From assembly GCA_900757595.1 (NCBI GenBank), contig CAAEOL010000023.1:1-64000 (forward strand): a DNA stretch of 64,000 bases, read 5' to 3'. This document shows positions 23,113 through 30,900 of this stretch, in pieces. The translations under genes and the position numbers were made by a program. Numbering within the stretch: position 1 is the first letter of the stretch; every line of letters begins with the position of its first letter. The notes below the pieces were generated by a model, which saw only the letters and a list, made by a program, of their open reading frames with translations, was not told where the DNA came from and searched no databases. The DNA is from an uncultured Collinsella sp. (GTDB lineage Bacteria; Actinomycetota; Coriobacteriia; Coriobacteriales; Coriobacteriaceae).

Positions 23113-24279
23113 ATGTTCGAGAAGAGTGTCGAGGAGCTCACCGAGCTCGGCGCCCAGATCACCACGGCCGAGATTGCTCAGCAGCCCGAGCTTTGGCGTG
23201 ATACGCTCAACATCTATCGCGAGAACAAGGAGGCCATCGAGGCCTTCCTGGCCGAGGCTCGCGCTATGGGCGAGGGCCGTCTGTCCGTTGTTTTCACCGG
23301 TGCCGGTACGTCCGACTACGTTGGCGATACCTGCGCCCCGTACCTGCGTCACGCTGGCAACACTGATCTCTACGACTTTAAGCCCATCGCCACGACCGAC
23401 ATCGTGAGCGCCCCGCGCGACTTCCTGCGCGCCGAGGATCCCACGCTCGTGGTTTCCTTTGCCCGCTCCGGCAACAGCCCCGAGAGCCTTGCCGCAGTTG
23501 CCGTTGCCAAGGAGCTCGTCCACAACGTCAAGTTCCTCAACATCACCTGCGCTCCCGAGGGCAAGCTCGCCGTCGAGTCCGCTGATGACCCCAATGCGCT
23601 GACGCTGCTCATTCCGCGCGCCAACGACAAGGGCTTCGCCATGACCGGTTCTTACACCTGCATGACCCTACTCTCTACCCTCATCTTTGACGAGGCTTCC
23701 GACGAGCAGAAGGCCGAGTGGGTCGAGACCATCGCCAAGATGGGCGAGGAGGTCATCTCCCGTGAGCCCGAGATCGCCGATTACCTGGTTGGCGACTTCA
23801 ACCGCGTGACCTACTTGGGTTCTGGCTCCTTCGGTGGCCTTGCCCAGGAGAGCCAGCTCAAGATCCTCGAGCTCGCTCACGGTCTGGTCGCTACTTCCTA
23901 CGACACCTCCATGGGCTATCGTCACGGACCCAAGTCCTTCGTCGACGATAAGACGCTCGTCTTCGTGTTCGTCAACAACGACGCCTACACCCGTCAGTAC
24001 GACATCGACATCCTCAACGAGATCGGTGGCGACGAGATCGCTCAGCACACCATCGCCGTTCAGCAGGAAGGTGCCACCGTCTATGAGGGTGAGTCCTTCA
24101 CCTTTAAGGGTTACGAGGCACTTCCCGAGGGCTACCTTGCTCTGCCGTTCGTGATGTTTGCCCAGGCTATCAGCCTGCTCAACTCCGTGCGCGTGGGCAA
24201 CACGCCCGATACGCCGAGCCCCACCGGCACGGTCAACCGCGTGGTTAAGGGCGTGACGATTCACCCCTTCACCGCTTAA
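23113..24279 (+). CDS. agaS: AgaS-type sugar-phosphate isomerase/deaminase (SIS domains)
   Basis: A 388-residue protein with two SIS domains; E. coli AgaS has about the same length. The first has TGAGTSDYVGD and SFARSGNSPESLAAV; the second has YLGSGSFGGLAQESQLKILE and GYRHGPKSF. AgaS deaminates and isomerises galactosamine-6-phosphate to tagatose-6-phosphate. Next to a mannose-family PTS, nagA and a tagatose-6-phosphate kinase this is the expected enzyme. A related glucosamine-specific activity cannot be excluded from sequence alone. It is a single gene between a GntR operator and a terminator. Confidence 0.82.
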   Translation: MFEKSVEELTELGAQITTAEIAQQPELWRDTLNIYRENKEAIEAFLAEARAMGEGRLSVVFTGAGTSDYVGDTCAPYLRHAGNTDLYDFKPIATTDIVSAPRDFLRAEDPTLVVSFARSGNSPESLAAVAVAKELVHNVKFLNITCAPEGKLAVESADDPNALTLLIPRANDKGFAMTGSYTCMTLLSTLIFDEASDEQKAEWVETIAKMGEEVISREPEIADYLVGDFNRVTYLGSGSFGGLAQESQLKILELAHGLVATSYDTSMGYRHGPKSFVDDKTLVFVFVNNDAYTRQYDIDILNEIGGDEIAQHTIAVQQEGATVYEGESFTFKGYEALPEGYLALPFVMFAQAISLLNSVRVGNTPDTPSPTGTVNRVVKGVTIHPFTA

Positions 24280-24297
24280 TCGCGTCCCCCTGTAAGG

Positions 24298-24340
24298 GCG
24301 CCCGTCCGCTCATAACGGCGGGCGGGCGCTTTTTGTTTTT
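24298..24340 (+). terminator. Rho-independent terminator after agaS
   Basis: GCGCCCGtCCGC pairs with GCGGGCGGGCGC and is followed by TTTTTGTTTTT. Confidence 0.85.
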
Positions 24341-24398
24341 ACATGGACCGGGTATAAGTATCACCACGATCAACTGCTTCAAGAAGCAAGGAGTGCAT

Positions 24399-25568
24399 AT
24401 GAGCACATACGCAATTAAGGCTGACAAGTTCTTCTTGCCGGCAGGCCCGCAACTGGGCGGCTATCTTATGGTCGAGGACGGCGTCTTTGGCGCCTGGCAG
24501 GCCGACGAGCCCTCTTGCGAGATTAAGGACTACACGGGATCGTGGATCGCACCGGGTATGGTCGATACTCACATCCATGGTTTCTACAACCACTCAACTA
24601 CCGATAATGATCCCGAGGGCATCGATATCAGCTCGACCGAGCTTGCCCGTCGCGGTACCACCAGCTGGCTGCCCACGACGTTCACCGATGGCGTCGAGCA
24701 GATCAAGGACGCCTGCGCCGCTATCGCCCAGGCGGACGAGGGACGCGGCCCCGACTTCTGCGGTGCTCGCATTCAGGGCATCTACCTGGAGGGCCCCTTC
24801 TTTACCATGAAGCACGTGGGCGCGCAGAACCCCGCTTACCTGATCGACCCCTCCGAGGAGGTCTTCGATCAATGGCAGGAGGCTGCGGGTGGTCGCATCG
24901 TAAAGAGCGCCATGGCGGCCGAGCGCGATGGCGCTGCCACCTATGCTGCCGCCCTCAACGCGAAGGGCGTCGTGACCAGCATCGGTCACTCCGACGCCAC
25001 CTACGATGAGTGCATCGCCGCCATCAACGCCGGTGCCAGCTGCTTTACGCATACCTATAACGGCCAGCGCGGGCTGCATCACCGTGAGCCCGGTGTCGTG
25101 GGTGCTGCCATGTCCACGCCCGAGACCTACGCCGAGATCATCTGTGACGGCAAGCACGTAAACCCTGCCGCCATCAAGGCGCTGCTGCAGGCCAAGGGCT
25201 GGCAGCATACGGTGCTCATCACCGACTGCCTGGGCTGCGGCGGCATGCCCGAGGGCAGCTACACCAGCGGTGGCATGGACGTCATCATGAAGGACAACCT
25301 GTGCTGGCTCGCCGACGGCAAGAGCATTGCCGGCTCGGTGCTTACGCTTGCCCAGGGCGTCAAGAACATCGTCGACTGGGGCATCGCCAGCGCCGATATC
25401 GCCATTCGCATGGCAACCGAGGTGCCGGCTCGCTCTGCGCACATCGAGGATAAGTGCGGCAGCATCATGCCGGGTCGCGACGCCGACTTTGTCGTGTTCG
25501 ACCATGAGCTCACCCTCGTCGAGACGTATGTTGGCGGCCAGAGCGTCGGCAACGCCTTTACCGAGTAA
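24399..25568 (+). CDS. nagA: N-acetylglucosamine/galactosamine-6-phosphate deacetylase
   Basis: This 389-residue amidohydrolase removes the acetyl group from N-acetyl-hexosamine-6-phosphate. It has the metal motif DTHIHGFYNHST near residue 60, the zinc ligand Glu in YLEGPFF, GHSDAT, the substrate residues in FTHTYNGQRG, and the catalytic Asp in LITDCLGCGG. The C-terminal GRDADFVVFDHELTLVETYV forms part of the small beta-domain. AAGGAG lies six bases before ATG 24399. It follows agaS after a terminator but clearly belongs to the same catabolic route. A second, decayed copy of its last 43 codons lies at 28295-28426. Confidence 0.93.
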   Translation: MSTYAIKADKFFLPAGPQLGGYLMVEDGVFGAWQADEPSCEIKDYTGSWIAPGMVDTHIHGFYNHSTTDNDPEGIDISSTELARRGTTSWLPTTFTDGVEQIKDACAAIAQADEGRGPDFCGARIQGIYLEGPFFTMKHVGAQNPAYLIDPSEEVFDQWQEAAGGRIVKSAMAAERDGAATYAAALNAKGVVTSIGHSDATYDECIAAINAGASCFTHTYNGQRGLHHREPGVVGAAMSTPETYAEIICDGKHVNPAAIKALLQAKGWQHTVLITDCLGCGGMPEGSYTSGGMDVIMKDNLCWLADGKSIAGSVLTLAQGVKNIVDWGIASADIAIRMATEVPARSAHIEDKCGSIMPGRDADFVVFDHELTLVETYVGGQSVGNAFTE

Positions 25569-25574
25569 CGATAG

Positions 25575-25612
25575 AAAAAGACGGCGGGCCCGAATCTGCT
25601 CGGACCCGCCGT
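25575..25612 (-). terminator. Rho-independent terminator (minus strand) between convergent genes
   Basis: On the minus strand ACGGCGGGTCCGA pairs with TCGGGCCCGCCGT (one mismatch) and CTTTTTC follows. It ends the flavodoxin gene and may also slow transcription from nagA. Confidence 0.75.
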
Positions 25613-25643
25613 ATGGGTTAAACGCTCAAAAGCACCTTTACAG

Positions 25644-26228
25644 TTACAGCTTGTTAGCGATCTTCTTAGCCGTGCGCTTTACGCCGGCCACCAGGCCTCC
25701 TGCAGGATTCTCTTTCTCGTATGCTAGGCGCTTCTCGCGCTTGGCGTACTCCTCGACGATGATGTCGCCATACTCGTCTTCGATCTTGTCGAAGAAATCG
25801 ACGGCGCCCTTAATCTCTTCAGCGGTCGGGTGTCCCTTTTGGACACCGCCGGTGAGTTTGAACGGCCCCCACGTATCAAAGCCGGGACAGCCGTAGACGC
25901 CCATAAAGATGGCCTGTCTCATGCGGCAGATGCCATCGATATCCTTGCCGTACCACTTGTTTTTGCCACCGTAGGTCATAAGGCCAAACACTTTGTCCTG
26001 CGGCTGCAGCACGTTCGTGAGCACGCGCGCCATATCTTTGTCGATCTCGGAGTAATAAATGCCCGTGGCGACGCCGATCAGATGGTATTCGTGCAGGTCG
26101 GGATACTCGTTTTTACCGAGTGTTTTCACGTCGAGGGTATCGATTTCGGGGTGCGCCTCGACGATGGCGTCCACGAGCTTTTTCGTATTGCCGTGGTGGC
26201 GTGAGGCATAAAGGATGATGGTTCGCAT
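25644..26228 (-). CDS. Flavodoxin-family protein
   Basis: The 194-residue protein starts MRTIILYASRHHGNTKKLVD. The glycine-free but polar loop S-R-H-H-G-N-T-K fits the FMN phosphate loop (T/S-x-x-G-x-T). GVATGIYYSEID and FGLMTYGG follow as further flavin-contact regions. The C-terminal 60 residues are charged, Lys-rich helices, a feature of some Coriobacteria flavodoxins. It should be a small electron carrier, partner unknown. The start at 26228 is preferred over an ATG 30 bases upstream since AAAGG lies nine bases before it and the core begins here. Confidence 0.85.
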   Translation of the reverse strand: MRTIILYASRHHGNTKKLVDAIVEAHPEIDTLDVKTLGKNEYPDLHEYHLIGVATGIYYSEIDKDMARVLTNVLQPQDKVFGLMTYGGKNKWYGKDIDGICRMRQAIFMGVYGCPGFDTWGPFKLTGGVQKGHPTAEEIKGAVDFFDKIEDEYGDIIVEEYAKREKRLAYEKENPAGGLVAGVKRTAKKIANKL

Positions 26229-26384
26229 AAGAAGGCCTTTCAGCTGTAATTGCATCAATGCCTGTATGGTACCCCGTTACATGGCCGGGATACCGGACGC
26301 ATCGATGAGCGTGCGGGTTTGTCCTTTGGTCAGGGCCGAGACGGGTACTTGCGAGCAAAAAGCAGTTGTCCGAAAGGATGGATA

Positions 26385-27266
26385 ATGGAATACGCTCTTT
26401 CCAACGATTCGATTTCTATCAAGGTTTCCACGGCCGGCGGCTCGTTTACCTCGATTGAGGCTGACGGACGCGAGTATTTGTGGCAGGGTGACCCCGCAGT
26501 GTGGTCCGGTCAGGCGCCAGTCTGCTTTCCGATTTGCGGAGGCCTGCGCGACGGTAGCGCCATGACGTTTGCCGGGCATCATGTGAAGCTCGCCCGCCAC
26601 GGCTTTGCGCGCAAGCAGGAGTGGAAGCTGTTGAGCCAAAGCGCAAACGAGCTGGCTATGTGCTTGGCATCCGAGGATAACGCTGCATTGCTAAGCGATT
26701 ATCCGTATCCGTTTAAACTTGTCGCCCGCTATGCGCTCGAGGACGCCGCCGTGCGCGTCTCCTATGAGGTTACCAACGAGGGCACCGAGGACATGCCGTT
26801 CTTTATCGGTGGACACCCCGGCTTTAGGTGTCCGCTCGACGAGGGCGAGTCCTATACGGACTACGAGTTGCGTTTTGAGAAAGACGAGGCTGCGGAGCTC
26901 TGCACCGCCGTTCCTTCGACTGGCTTGATTGATGTGGCAAACCGCTCCAAGAACCCCATGGTGGGGAAGACGTTGCCCCTGTCGCACGAGCTCTTCGATT
27001 TTGCGGAGACCATCTTTGACGTACTCGAGAGTCGTCAGGTCACGCTTTCCAAAAAGGGCGAGGACAAGGGCGTTCGCCTGAGCTTCGAGAGCTTTCCGTA
27101 CCTCATCGTGTGGAGTAAGCCCGAGGGCGATTTTGTGGCAGTTGAGCCCTGGGGCGGCCTTTCGACCTGCTCCGATGAGGATGACGTGCTTGAGCATAAG
27201 CGCGGCTGCCTTGTCGCCAAGCCCAAGGAGACCGTCGTTCGCTCGTTCACGATTGAAATTCTGTAA
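26385..27266 (+). CDS. Aldose-1-epimerase-like protein (galactose mutarotase superfamily), copy 1
   Basis: This 293-residue beta-sandwich protein belongs to the mutarotase-like (YeaD/LacX) group. It opens with ISIKVSTAGGSFTSIEADGREY, has the conserved Trp-rich block YLWQGDPAVWSGQAPVCFPI, the catalytic-type His in LARHGFAR and a later GGHPGF. It probably converts sugar-phosphate or aldose anomers for the neighbouring kinase; LacX has the same place in Gram-positive lactose operons. It is separated by 59 bases from the lacC-type gene and is closely similar to the pair at 52709-54579. Confidence 0.85.
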   Translation: MEYALSNDSISIKVSTAGGSFTSIEADGREYLWQGDPAVWSGQAPVCFPICGGLRDGSAMTFAGHHVKLARHGFARKQEWKLLSQSANELAMCLASEDNAALLSDYPYPFKLVARYALEDAAVRVSYEVTNEGTEDMPFFIGGHPGFRCPLDEGESYTDYELRFEKDEAAELCTAVPSTGLIDVANRSKNPMVGKTLPLSHELFDFAETIFDVLESRQVTLSKKGEDKGVRLSFESFPYLIVWSKPEGDFVAVEPWGGLSTCSDEDDVLEHKRGCLVAKPKETVVRSFTIEIL

Positions 27267-27325
27267 TTCCGTTTTGTCGACTCGTATCGCGAGGCACAAG
27301 GAGCCTGCGAGATAAGGAGCTAAAA

Positions 27326-28261
27326 ATGATCCTCACCGTTACGATGAACCCGTCTGTCGATACGCGCTATCAGCTCGATGAGCTCGTTATCGACGACGTC
27401 AACCGTGTGACGCCCGAAAAGACCGCCGGCGGCAAGGGCCTCAACGTGGCCCGTGTACTGGGTCAGCTGGGCGACGACGTCGTGGCAACCGGTCTGCTCG
27501 GCGGCCACATGGGCGCTTACATGGCTGAGCTCATGGACGCCAACGGTATTAACAACGACTTTGTGCCCATCAAGGGCGAGACCCGCATCTGCCTCAATAT
27601 CCTTCATGCCGGCAACCAGACCGAGCTGCTCGAGAGCGGCCCGACAATTGCCCCCGAGGAGCTCGATGCCTTTACCGCCAAGTTTACCGAGCTTGCGAGC
27701 AAGGCCGACGTCGTCACCATCTCGGGTTCGCTGCCCCGCGGTGTCGAGGCAGACTACTATGCCAAGATCACGGGCATTGCCGAGAACGCCGGTGCCAAGG
27801 TGTTGCTCGATACCTCGGGCGCTTCGCTCGAGGCCGCCCTTAAGTCCGAAATTAAGCCCGAGCTGGTCAAGCCTAACCTGACCGAGATCAACGGCCTTTT
27901 GGGTACGAGCTTTACTACCGACGATGTGGACGAGCTCCGCGCCGCGCTCGCCTCTGATGCCCGCTTCTCCGATATCCCCTGGGTCGTCGTGTCCATGGGC
28001 GCTGCCGGCTCCGTTGGCTTCCACAATGGCCGTGCGTTCCGCGCAAAGACGCCCGATATCCCTGCCGTTAACGCTACGGGCTCTGGTGACTCCACTATCG
28101 CTGGCTTCGCGCATGCCATTGCTGCTGGCGCGGACGACGAGACGGTGCTGCGTACCGCCAACACCTGCGGCAAGCTCAATGCCATGGATCCCATGACCGG
28201 CCATCTGGTCATGGACCGTTGGGACGAGGTCTACAACGGCGTTGTCGTGACCGAGCTGTAA
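27326..28261 (+). CDS. lacC: Tagatose-6-phosphate kinase (LacC-type PfkB), copy 1
   Basis: This 311-residue PfkB-family kinase phosphorylates tagatose-6-phosphate to the 1,6-bisphosphate. It has the start MILTVTMNPSVDTRYQLDEL, the substrate motif KTAGGKGLNVARVL, VVTISGSLPRG, KPNLTEINGLLG and the catalytic/anion-hole signature NATGSGDSTIAGFAHAI. 1-Phosphofructokinase (FruK) is the main alternative, but next to agaS, nagA and lactose genes LacC fits better. ATG 27326 follows AAGGAGCTAAAA. A nearly identical paralogue is at 53644. Confidence 0.85.
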   Translation: MILTVTMNPSVDTRYQLDELVIDDVNRVTPEKTAGGKGLNVARVLGQLGDDVVATGLLGGHMGAYMAELMDANGINNDFVPIKGETRICLNILHAGNQTELLESGPTIAPEELDAFTAKFTELASKADVVTISGSLPRGVEADYYAKITGIAENAGAKVLLDTSGASLEAALKSEIKPELVKPNLTEINGLLGTSFTTDDVDELRAALASDARFSDIPWVVVSMGAAGSVGFHNGRAFRAKTPDIPAVNATGSGDSTIAGFAHAIAAGADDETVLRTANTCGKLNAMDPMTGHLVMDRWDEVYNGVVVTEL

Positions 28262-28294
28262 AAGCCTGGGCGTCGGCCCCGGCATTGCTTGCTA

Positions 28295-28426
28295 GCTCAT
28301 GTCGACGACAAGTGCGGTAGCATTATACTGGGGCGCGACGCTGAGTTTGTCGTGTTCAATCCCGACCTTACCCTGGTCGAGGCGTATGTGGGTGGCAACA
28401 GCGTCGGTAACGCGTTTGCCGAGTAG
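28295..28426 (+). pseudogene. Leftover C-terminal piece of a second nagA
   Basis: Forty-three codons plus stop read AHVDDKCGSIILGRDAEFVV then FNPDLTLVEAYVGG and end NSVGNAFAE. The last codons of the intact nagA (24399-25568) read AHIEDKCGSIMPGRDADFVV onward, matching about four in five residues. There is no start codon or ribosome site. It shows that a second nagA once stood between the kinase and the YhcH-family gene. Confidence 0.85.
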
Positions 28427-28458
28427 CCGCCAAAGAAGCGATCCGAGAGGGGATTTAG

Positions 28459-28932
28459 ATGATTTACGGTGCATTGGGCGATATCGAGGAGTACCGCGGA
28501 ATGCTCAAGGGCCTCGACGTGCTGATCGACTGGCTCGAGGAGAACGACCCGGCAGAGCTCGAGGTCGGCAGCCATCCGATTCTGGGCGACAAGGTCTATG
28601 CGAACGTCATGGCTCCCACGACGCGTCCCGAGGCCGAGGCTCACTATGAGACGCATCAGCGCTATCACGACCTGCAGATCGACGTCGAGGGTCGCGAGGC
28701 CTTTAAGGTCGCCACGGGCAGCCTGACGCTGGTTCAGGAGTTTGACGAGAAGGACGACTACGATCTGGTCGATTCCGACGCTTCGATCGCCGGCGATCTT
28801 GCCGACGACAAGTTTGCGCTGTTCGTTGCCGGCGAGCCTCACATGCCCACGCTCGAGTTCCCGGGCGATGGCGCACAACCGATCAAGAAGATCTGCTTTA
28901 AGCTGCTTGCAGATGCTTACTGGGAGGAGTAG
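28459..28932 (+). CDS. YhcH/YjgK/YiaL-family sugar protein
   Basis: This 157-residue cupin-like protein has the family start MIYGALGDIEEYRG, the metal/sugar region YETHQRYHDLQIDVEGRE with conserved His and Asp, and the end IKKICFKLLA. Members (NanQ, YiaL, EbgC) sit in sialic acid, gulonate or beta-galactoside operons; NanQ opens or mutarotates sugars. Here it follows the amino-sugar genes and the nagA remnant. ATG 28459 follows GAGAGGGGATTTAG. Confidence 0.88.
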   Translation: MIYGALGDIEEYRGMLKGLDVLIDWLEENDPAELEVGSHPILGDKVYANVMAPTTRPEAEAHYETHQRYHDLQIDVEGREAFKVATGSLTLVQEFDEKDDYDLVDSDASIAGDLADDKFALFVAGEPHMPTLEFPGDGAQPIKKICFKLLADAYWEE

Positions 28933-28964
28933 CGAACTGCCTGGCAGAGTTATTCGTCTGATGG

Positions 28965-29048
28965 CGTGATTCCCCTAGGGAAATCACGCTAGGACCCCGC
29001 TAAACGGGTTTCCCTAGGGGAATCACGTTTGGCGGGGTTTTCTGTTTT
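28965..29048 (+). terminator. Terminator nested in a CCTAGG inverted-repeat pair
   Basis: ACCCCGC at 28994-29000 pairs with GCGGGGT at 29032-29038, extended by AAACG / CGTTT, and is followed by TTTCTGTTTT. Around and inside it, CGTGATTCCCCTAGGGAAA (28965-28983) and its exact reverse complement (29009-29027) can pair instead. Two exclusive folds are therefore possible. Confidence 0.7.
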
Positions 29049-29065
29049 GAATAGGGAAGCCTCAT

Positions 29066-29431
29066 TTATTTGCGAAGAACATCGGCTAGCCGCAGGATTG
29101 AAATCATCGACCGATAAGTGAGTTCCACTTTTTCGCCCGCAAGCAGTCGTTTCGAGCCAATCTCATCTAGCCCCACAAGCCGAGAAAACAGCGGGCCGCT
29201 CATCGTGCCCTCGTCAATTGATTCCCTTATGGTCTTCAAAACGTCCGTATCATGAAGCGATGCCGAGCTGTAGGGGGCAACACGAGCGGAACTCTCAATT
29301 AACGACGAGACAAAAGGATGGAGATGCTTTGGACATAGTCCATCAAACACCACATCCCCATTGTCATCCGAGCCGACCAGGCGCCAAGTATAATGATCGA
29401 CCCAGTCATCTCCGTCATATATGGCGTCCAT
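29066..29431 (-). CDS. Hypothetical protein, 121 aa
   Basis: I chose the ATG at 29431 because GGGAAG stands seven bases before it and just after the stop of the upstream frame (29446). The open frame itself extends to 29521. The protein starts MDAIYDGDDWVDHYTWRLVG, is mixed-charge and soluble, and ends with KVELTYRSMISILRLADVLR, which could be a small helical or HTH-like end. I do not recognise the family. Codon use is less G+C-rich than nearby sugar genes, suggesting acquired DNA. Confidence 0.45.
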   Translation of the reverse strand: MDAIYDGDDWVDHYTWRLVGSDDNGDVVFDGLCPKHLHPFVSSLIESSARVAPYSSASLHDTDVLKTIRESIDEGTMSGPLFSRLVGLDEIGSKRLLAGEKVELTYRSMISILRLADVLRK

Positions 29432-29823
29432 GAGCAACTTCCCGTCTAGAGAGAAAAACCTATTTGGACATCGGGGCGCAAGACCGCAATCCATATCGGG
29501 CCTGCAGCAGCTCCAACCCAACGCACCACATAGGTTCCCTTTCGTACATGTGTATCAATCTGCCCCGAAATGCCGGTGAATGCAATTCCAGACCCATTTG
29601 TCGGATAGCAATCGACGTATTTTTGTTTTCCGCTCACAACCTTGTATAGATATATCGTTCCAGCAAAAGAGAAGGGATCGTGACTATTTTAGATCTATAT
29701 GGCCAATTCGAGCCCTCACCATGGCAATTGTTGCAGCTGGGCTTCTTGTCATTAAAATTTCACTTTGGTAAATCCCCGCCCCTAAGCATTAAACCCGAAG
29801 TCCACCGAGTGGGCGAATCGGCA
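29432..29823 (-). other. Possible remnant of a second hypothetical gene
   Basis: On the minus strand a frame from about 29690 to 29446 spells FAGTIYLYKVVSGKQKYVDC and later GISGQIDTHVRKGTYVVRWV. It looks like real beta-rich protein, but the only start is a weak GTG at 29637 and a stop lies just upstream. It is probably the end of a decayed gene in front of the 121-aa hypothetical. Confidence 0.3.
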
Positions 29824-29850
29824 ACAAAAAAGCCGCCCGAAGGCGGCTAT
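29824..29850 (-). terminator. Terminator of tRNA-Thr
   Basis: On the minus strand AGCCGCC-TTCG-GGCGGCT is followed by TTTTTG, ten bases after the tRNA 3' end. Confidence 0.85.
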
Positions 29851-29859
29851 CTTGTGCAA

Positions 29860-29935
29860 TGGAGCCAGCGACCGGGCTCGAACCGGTGACCCCCGCTTTA
29901 CGAGAGCGGTGCTCTACCAACTGAGCTACGCTGGC
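29860..29935 (-). tRNA. tRNA-Thr (anticodon CGT)
   Basis: The minus strand folds into a full cloverleaf: acceptor GCCAGCG / CGCTGGC, D-arm GCTCagttggtaGAGC, anticodon stem CCGCT / AGCGG with loop CTCGTAA, and a T-arm with GGTTCGAGCC. The anticodon CGT reads ACG threonine codons. The 3' CCA is encoded. Confidence 0.95.
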
Positions 29936-30092
29936 GACCATGTGGTGACGCAACTGAGGCGTCAACGGCTGTCTATGATACGGGACATCGCACATCCGCG
30001 CAAGGGTTCTGACGGCTTTTCTCACTTTAAATGCACTAATATTGGAGACGCGATGTCTTGCTCTTACGGGTCTCAAACAGAATGGGGCGGCG

Positions 30093-30575
30093 ATGGCTCA
30101 ACCCAAGATTCTTCTCACACGCATCGATGATCGGTTTATTTACGGGCAAGACGTTGAGCTGTGGAACGAAGCCGTGGGTTCCAACCTTGTCCTAATCGTC
30201 AACGATGAGATCGCGGCGGATTCGCGCCAATGGGCACCAATGAGGGTGGCGGCGCCAGAAGGCGTCTGGATAAGGGTTTTCTCGGTACAAAAAACTATCG
30301 ACATCATTCATACTGCAACGCCGCGTCAATGGATTCTGATCATGGTGGCCTCACCCGCCGATGCACTCGCGCTGGTTAAGGGCGGTGTGCCCATTACCAA
30401 GATCAGCATAGGTCACATGCGGACAGGGGAGGGCAAGCACCCCGTAACGCCCGCAGTTGCCGTAGACGACGCAGATGTCGCCGCCTTCAAAGAGCTGCAA
30501 GAGCTCGGCATAGAGCTAGAAATCCGCTACCTCCCCAGCTCCAATCCCGATCCCCTCGAGAACCTGCTCACGTGA
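30093..30575 (+). CDS. Orphan PTS IIB-like protein lacking the phosphorylation histidine
   Basis: This 160-residue paralogue of the IIB protein at 19636 keeps its whole length and many identical stretches (KILLTRID, LVKGGVPI, DVAAFKELQELGIELEIR). The active-site loop, however, reads TRIDDRFIYGQDVELW instead of TRIDNRLVHGQVATQW. Position 17 is thus Tyr and the protein cannot be phosphorylated there. No IIA, IIC or IID gene is near. It could be a regulatory decoy or a gene on its way to decay, but it has no stop or frameshift. The start ATG 30093 follows GGGGCGGCG. A longer frame from 30042 is less likely. Confidence 0.8.
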   Translation: MAQPKILLTRIDDRFIYGQDVELWNEAVGSNLVLIVNDEIAADSRQWAPMRVAAPEGVWIRVFSVQKTIDIIHTATPRQWILIMVASPADALALVKGGVPITKISIGHMRTGEGKHPVTPAVAVDDADVAAFKELQELGIELEIRYLPSSNPDPLENLLT

Positions 30576-30835
30576 TCCCCTGGGGGCGGAGGAAAAAGGA
30601 TCATTTAGACCACATAGAGGGCCTGTGTTGCGCCGCCTGCCAAAACTATGCCGGTTTACTACGGTGAATTGTCAATCGCCGAGCAAGCCGATTATGCGAA
30701 AAACAAAACCGCAGGTAGACGGGGCGTTCATTTCCTAAAAACCAGCGTGTGGTCGGATATCGCGGGTTTATCGTAGTAAACTGGCATAGTTTTGTTATGC
30801 CACCAATTCAGTAGCAGCAATAATAAGCCAAAAGA
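30576..30835. other. Intergenic region with a 152-bp inverted-repeat element
   Basis: No gene is seen. The outer 22-bp arms (30642-30663 and 30772-30793; AAAACTATGCCGGTTTACTACG against its complement with one mismatch) enclose about 108 bases. This could be a MITE-like or REP-like element. Confidence 0.55.
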
Positions 30836-30873
30836 ACGAAAAAGCGCCCGTCGGCGGAGGTGCCGGCGGGCGC
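30836..30873 (-). terminator. Rho-independent terminator of galM
   Basis: On the minus strand GCGCCCGcCGGC pairs with GCCGaCGGGCGC and is followed by TTTTTCG. It lies 28 bases past the galM stop. Confidence 0.85.
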
Positions 30874-30900
30874 TGCTGTGCGATATGTTGCGTTATGGGC

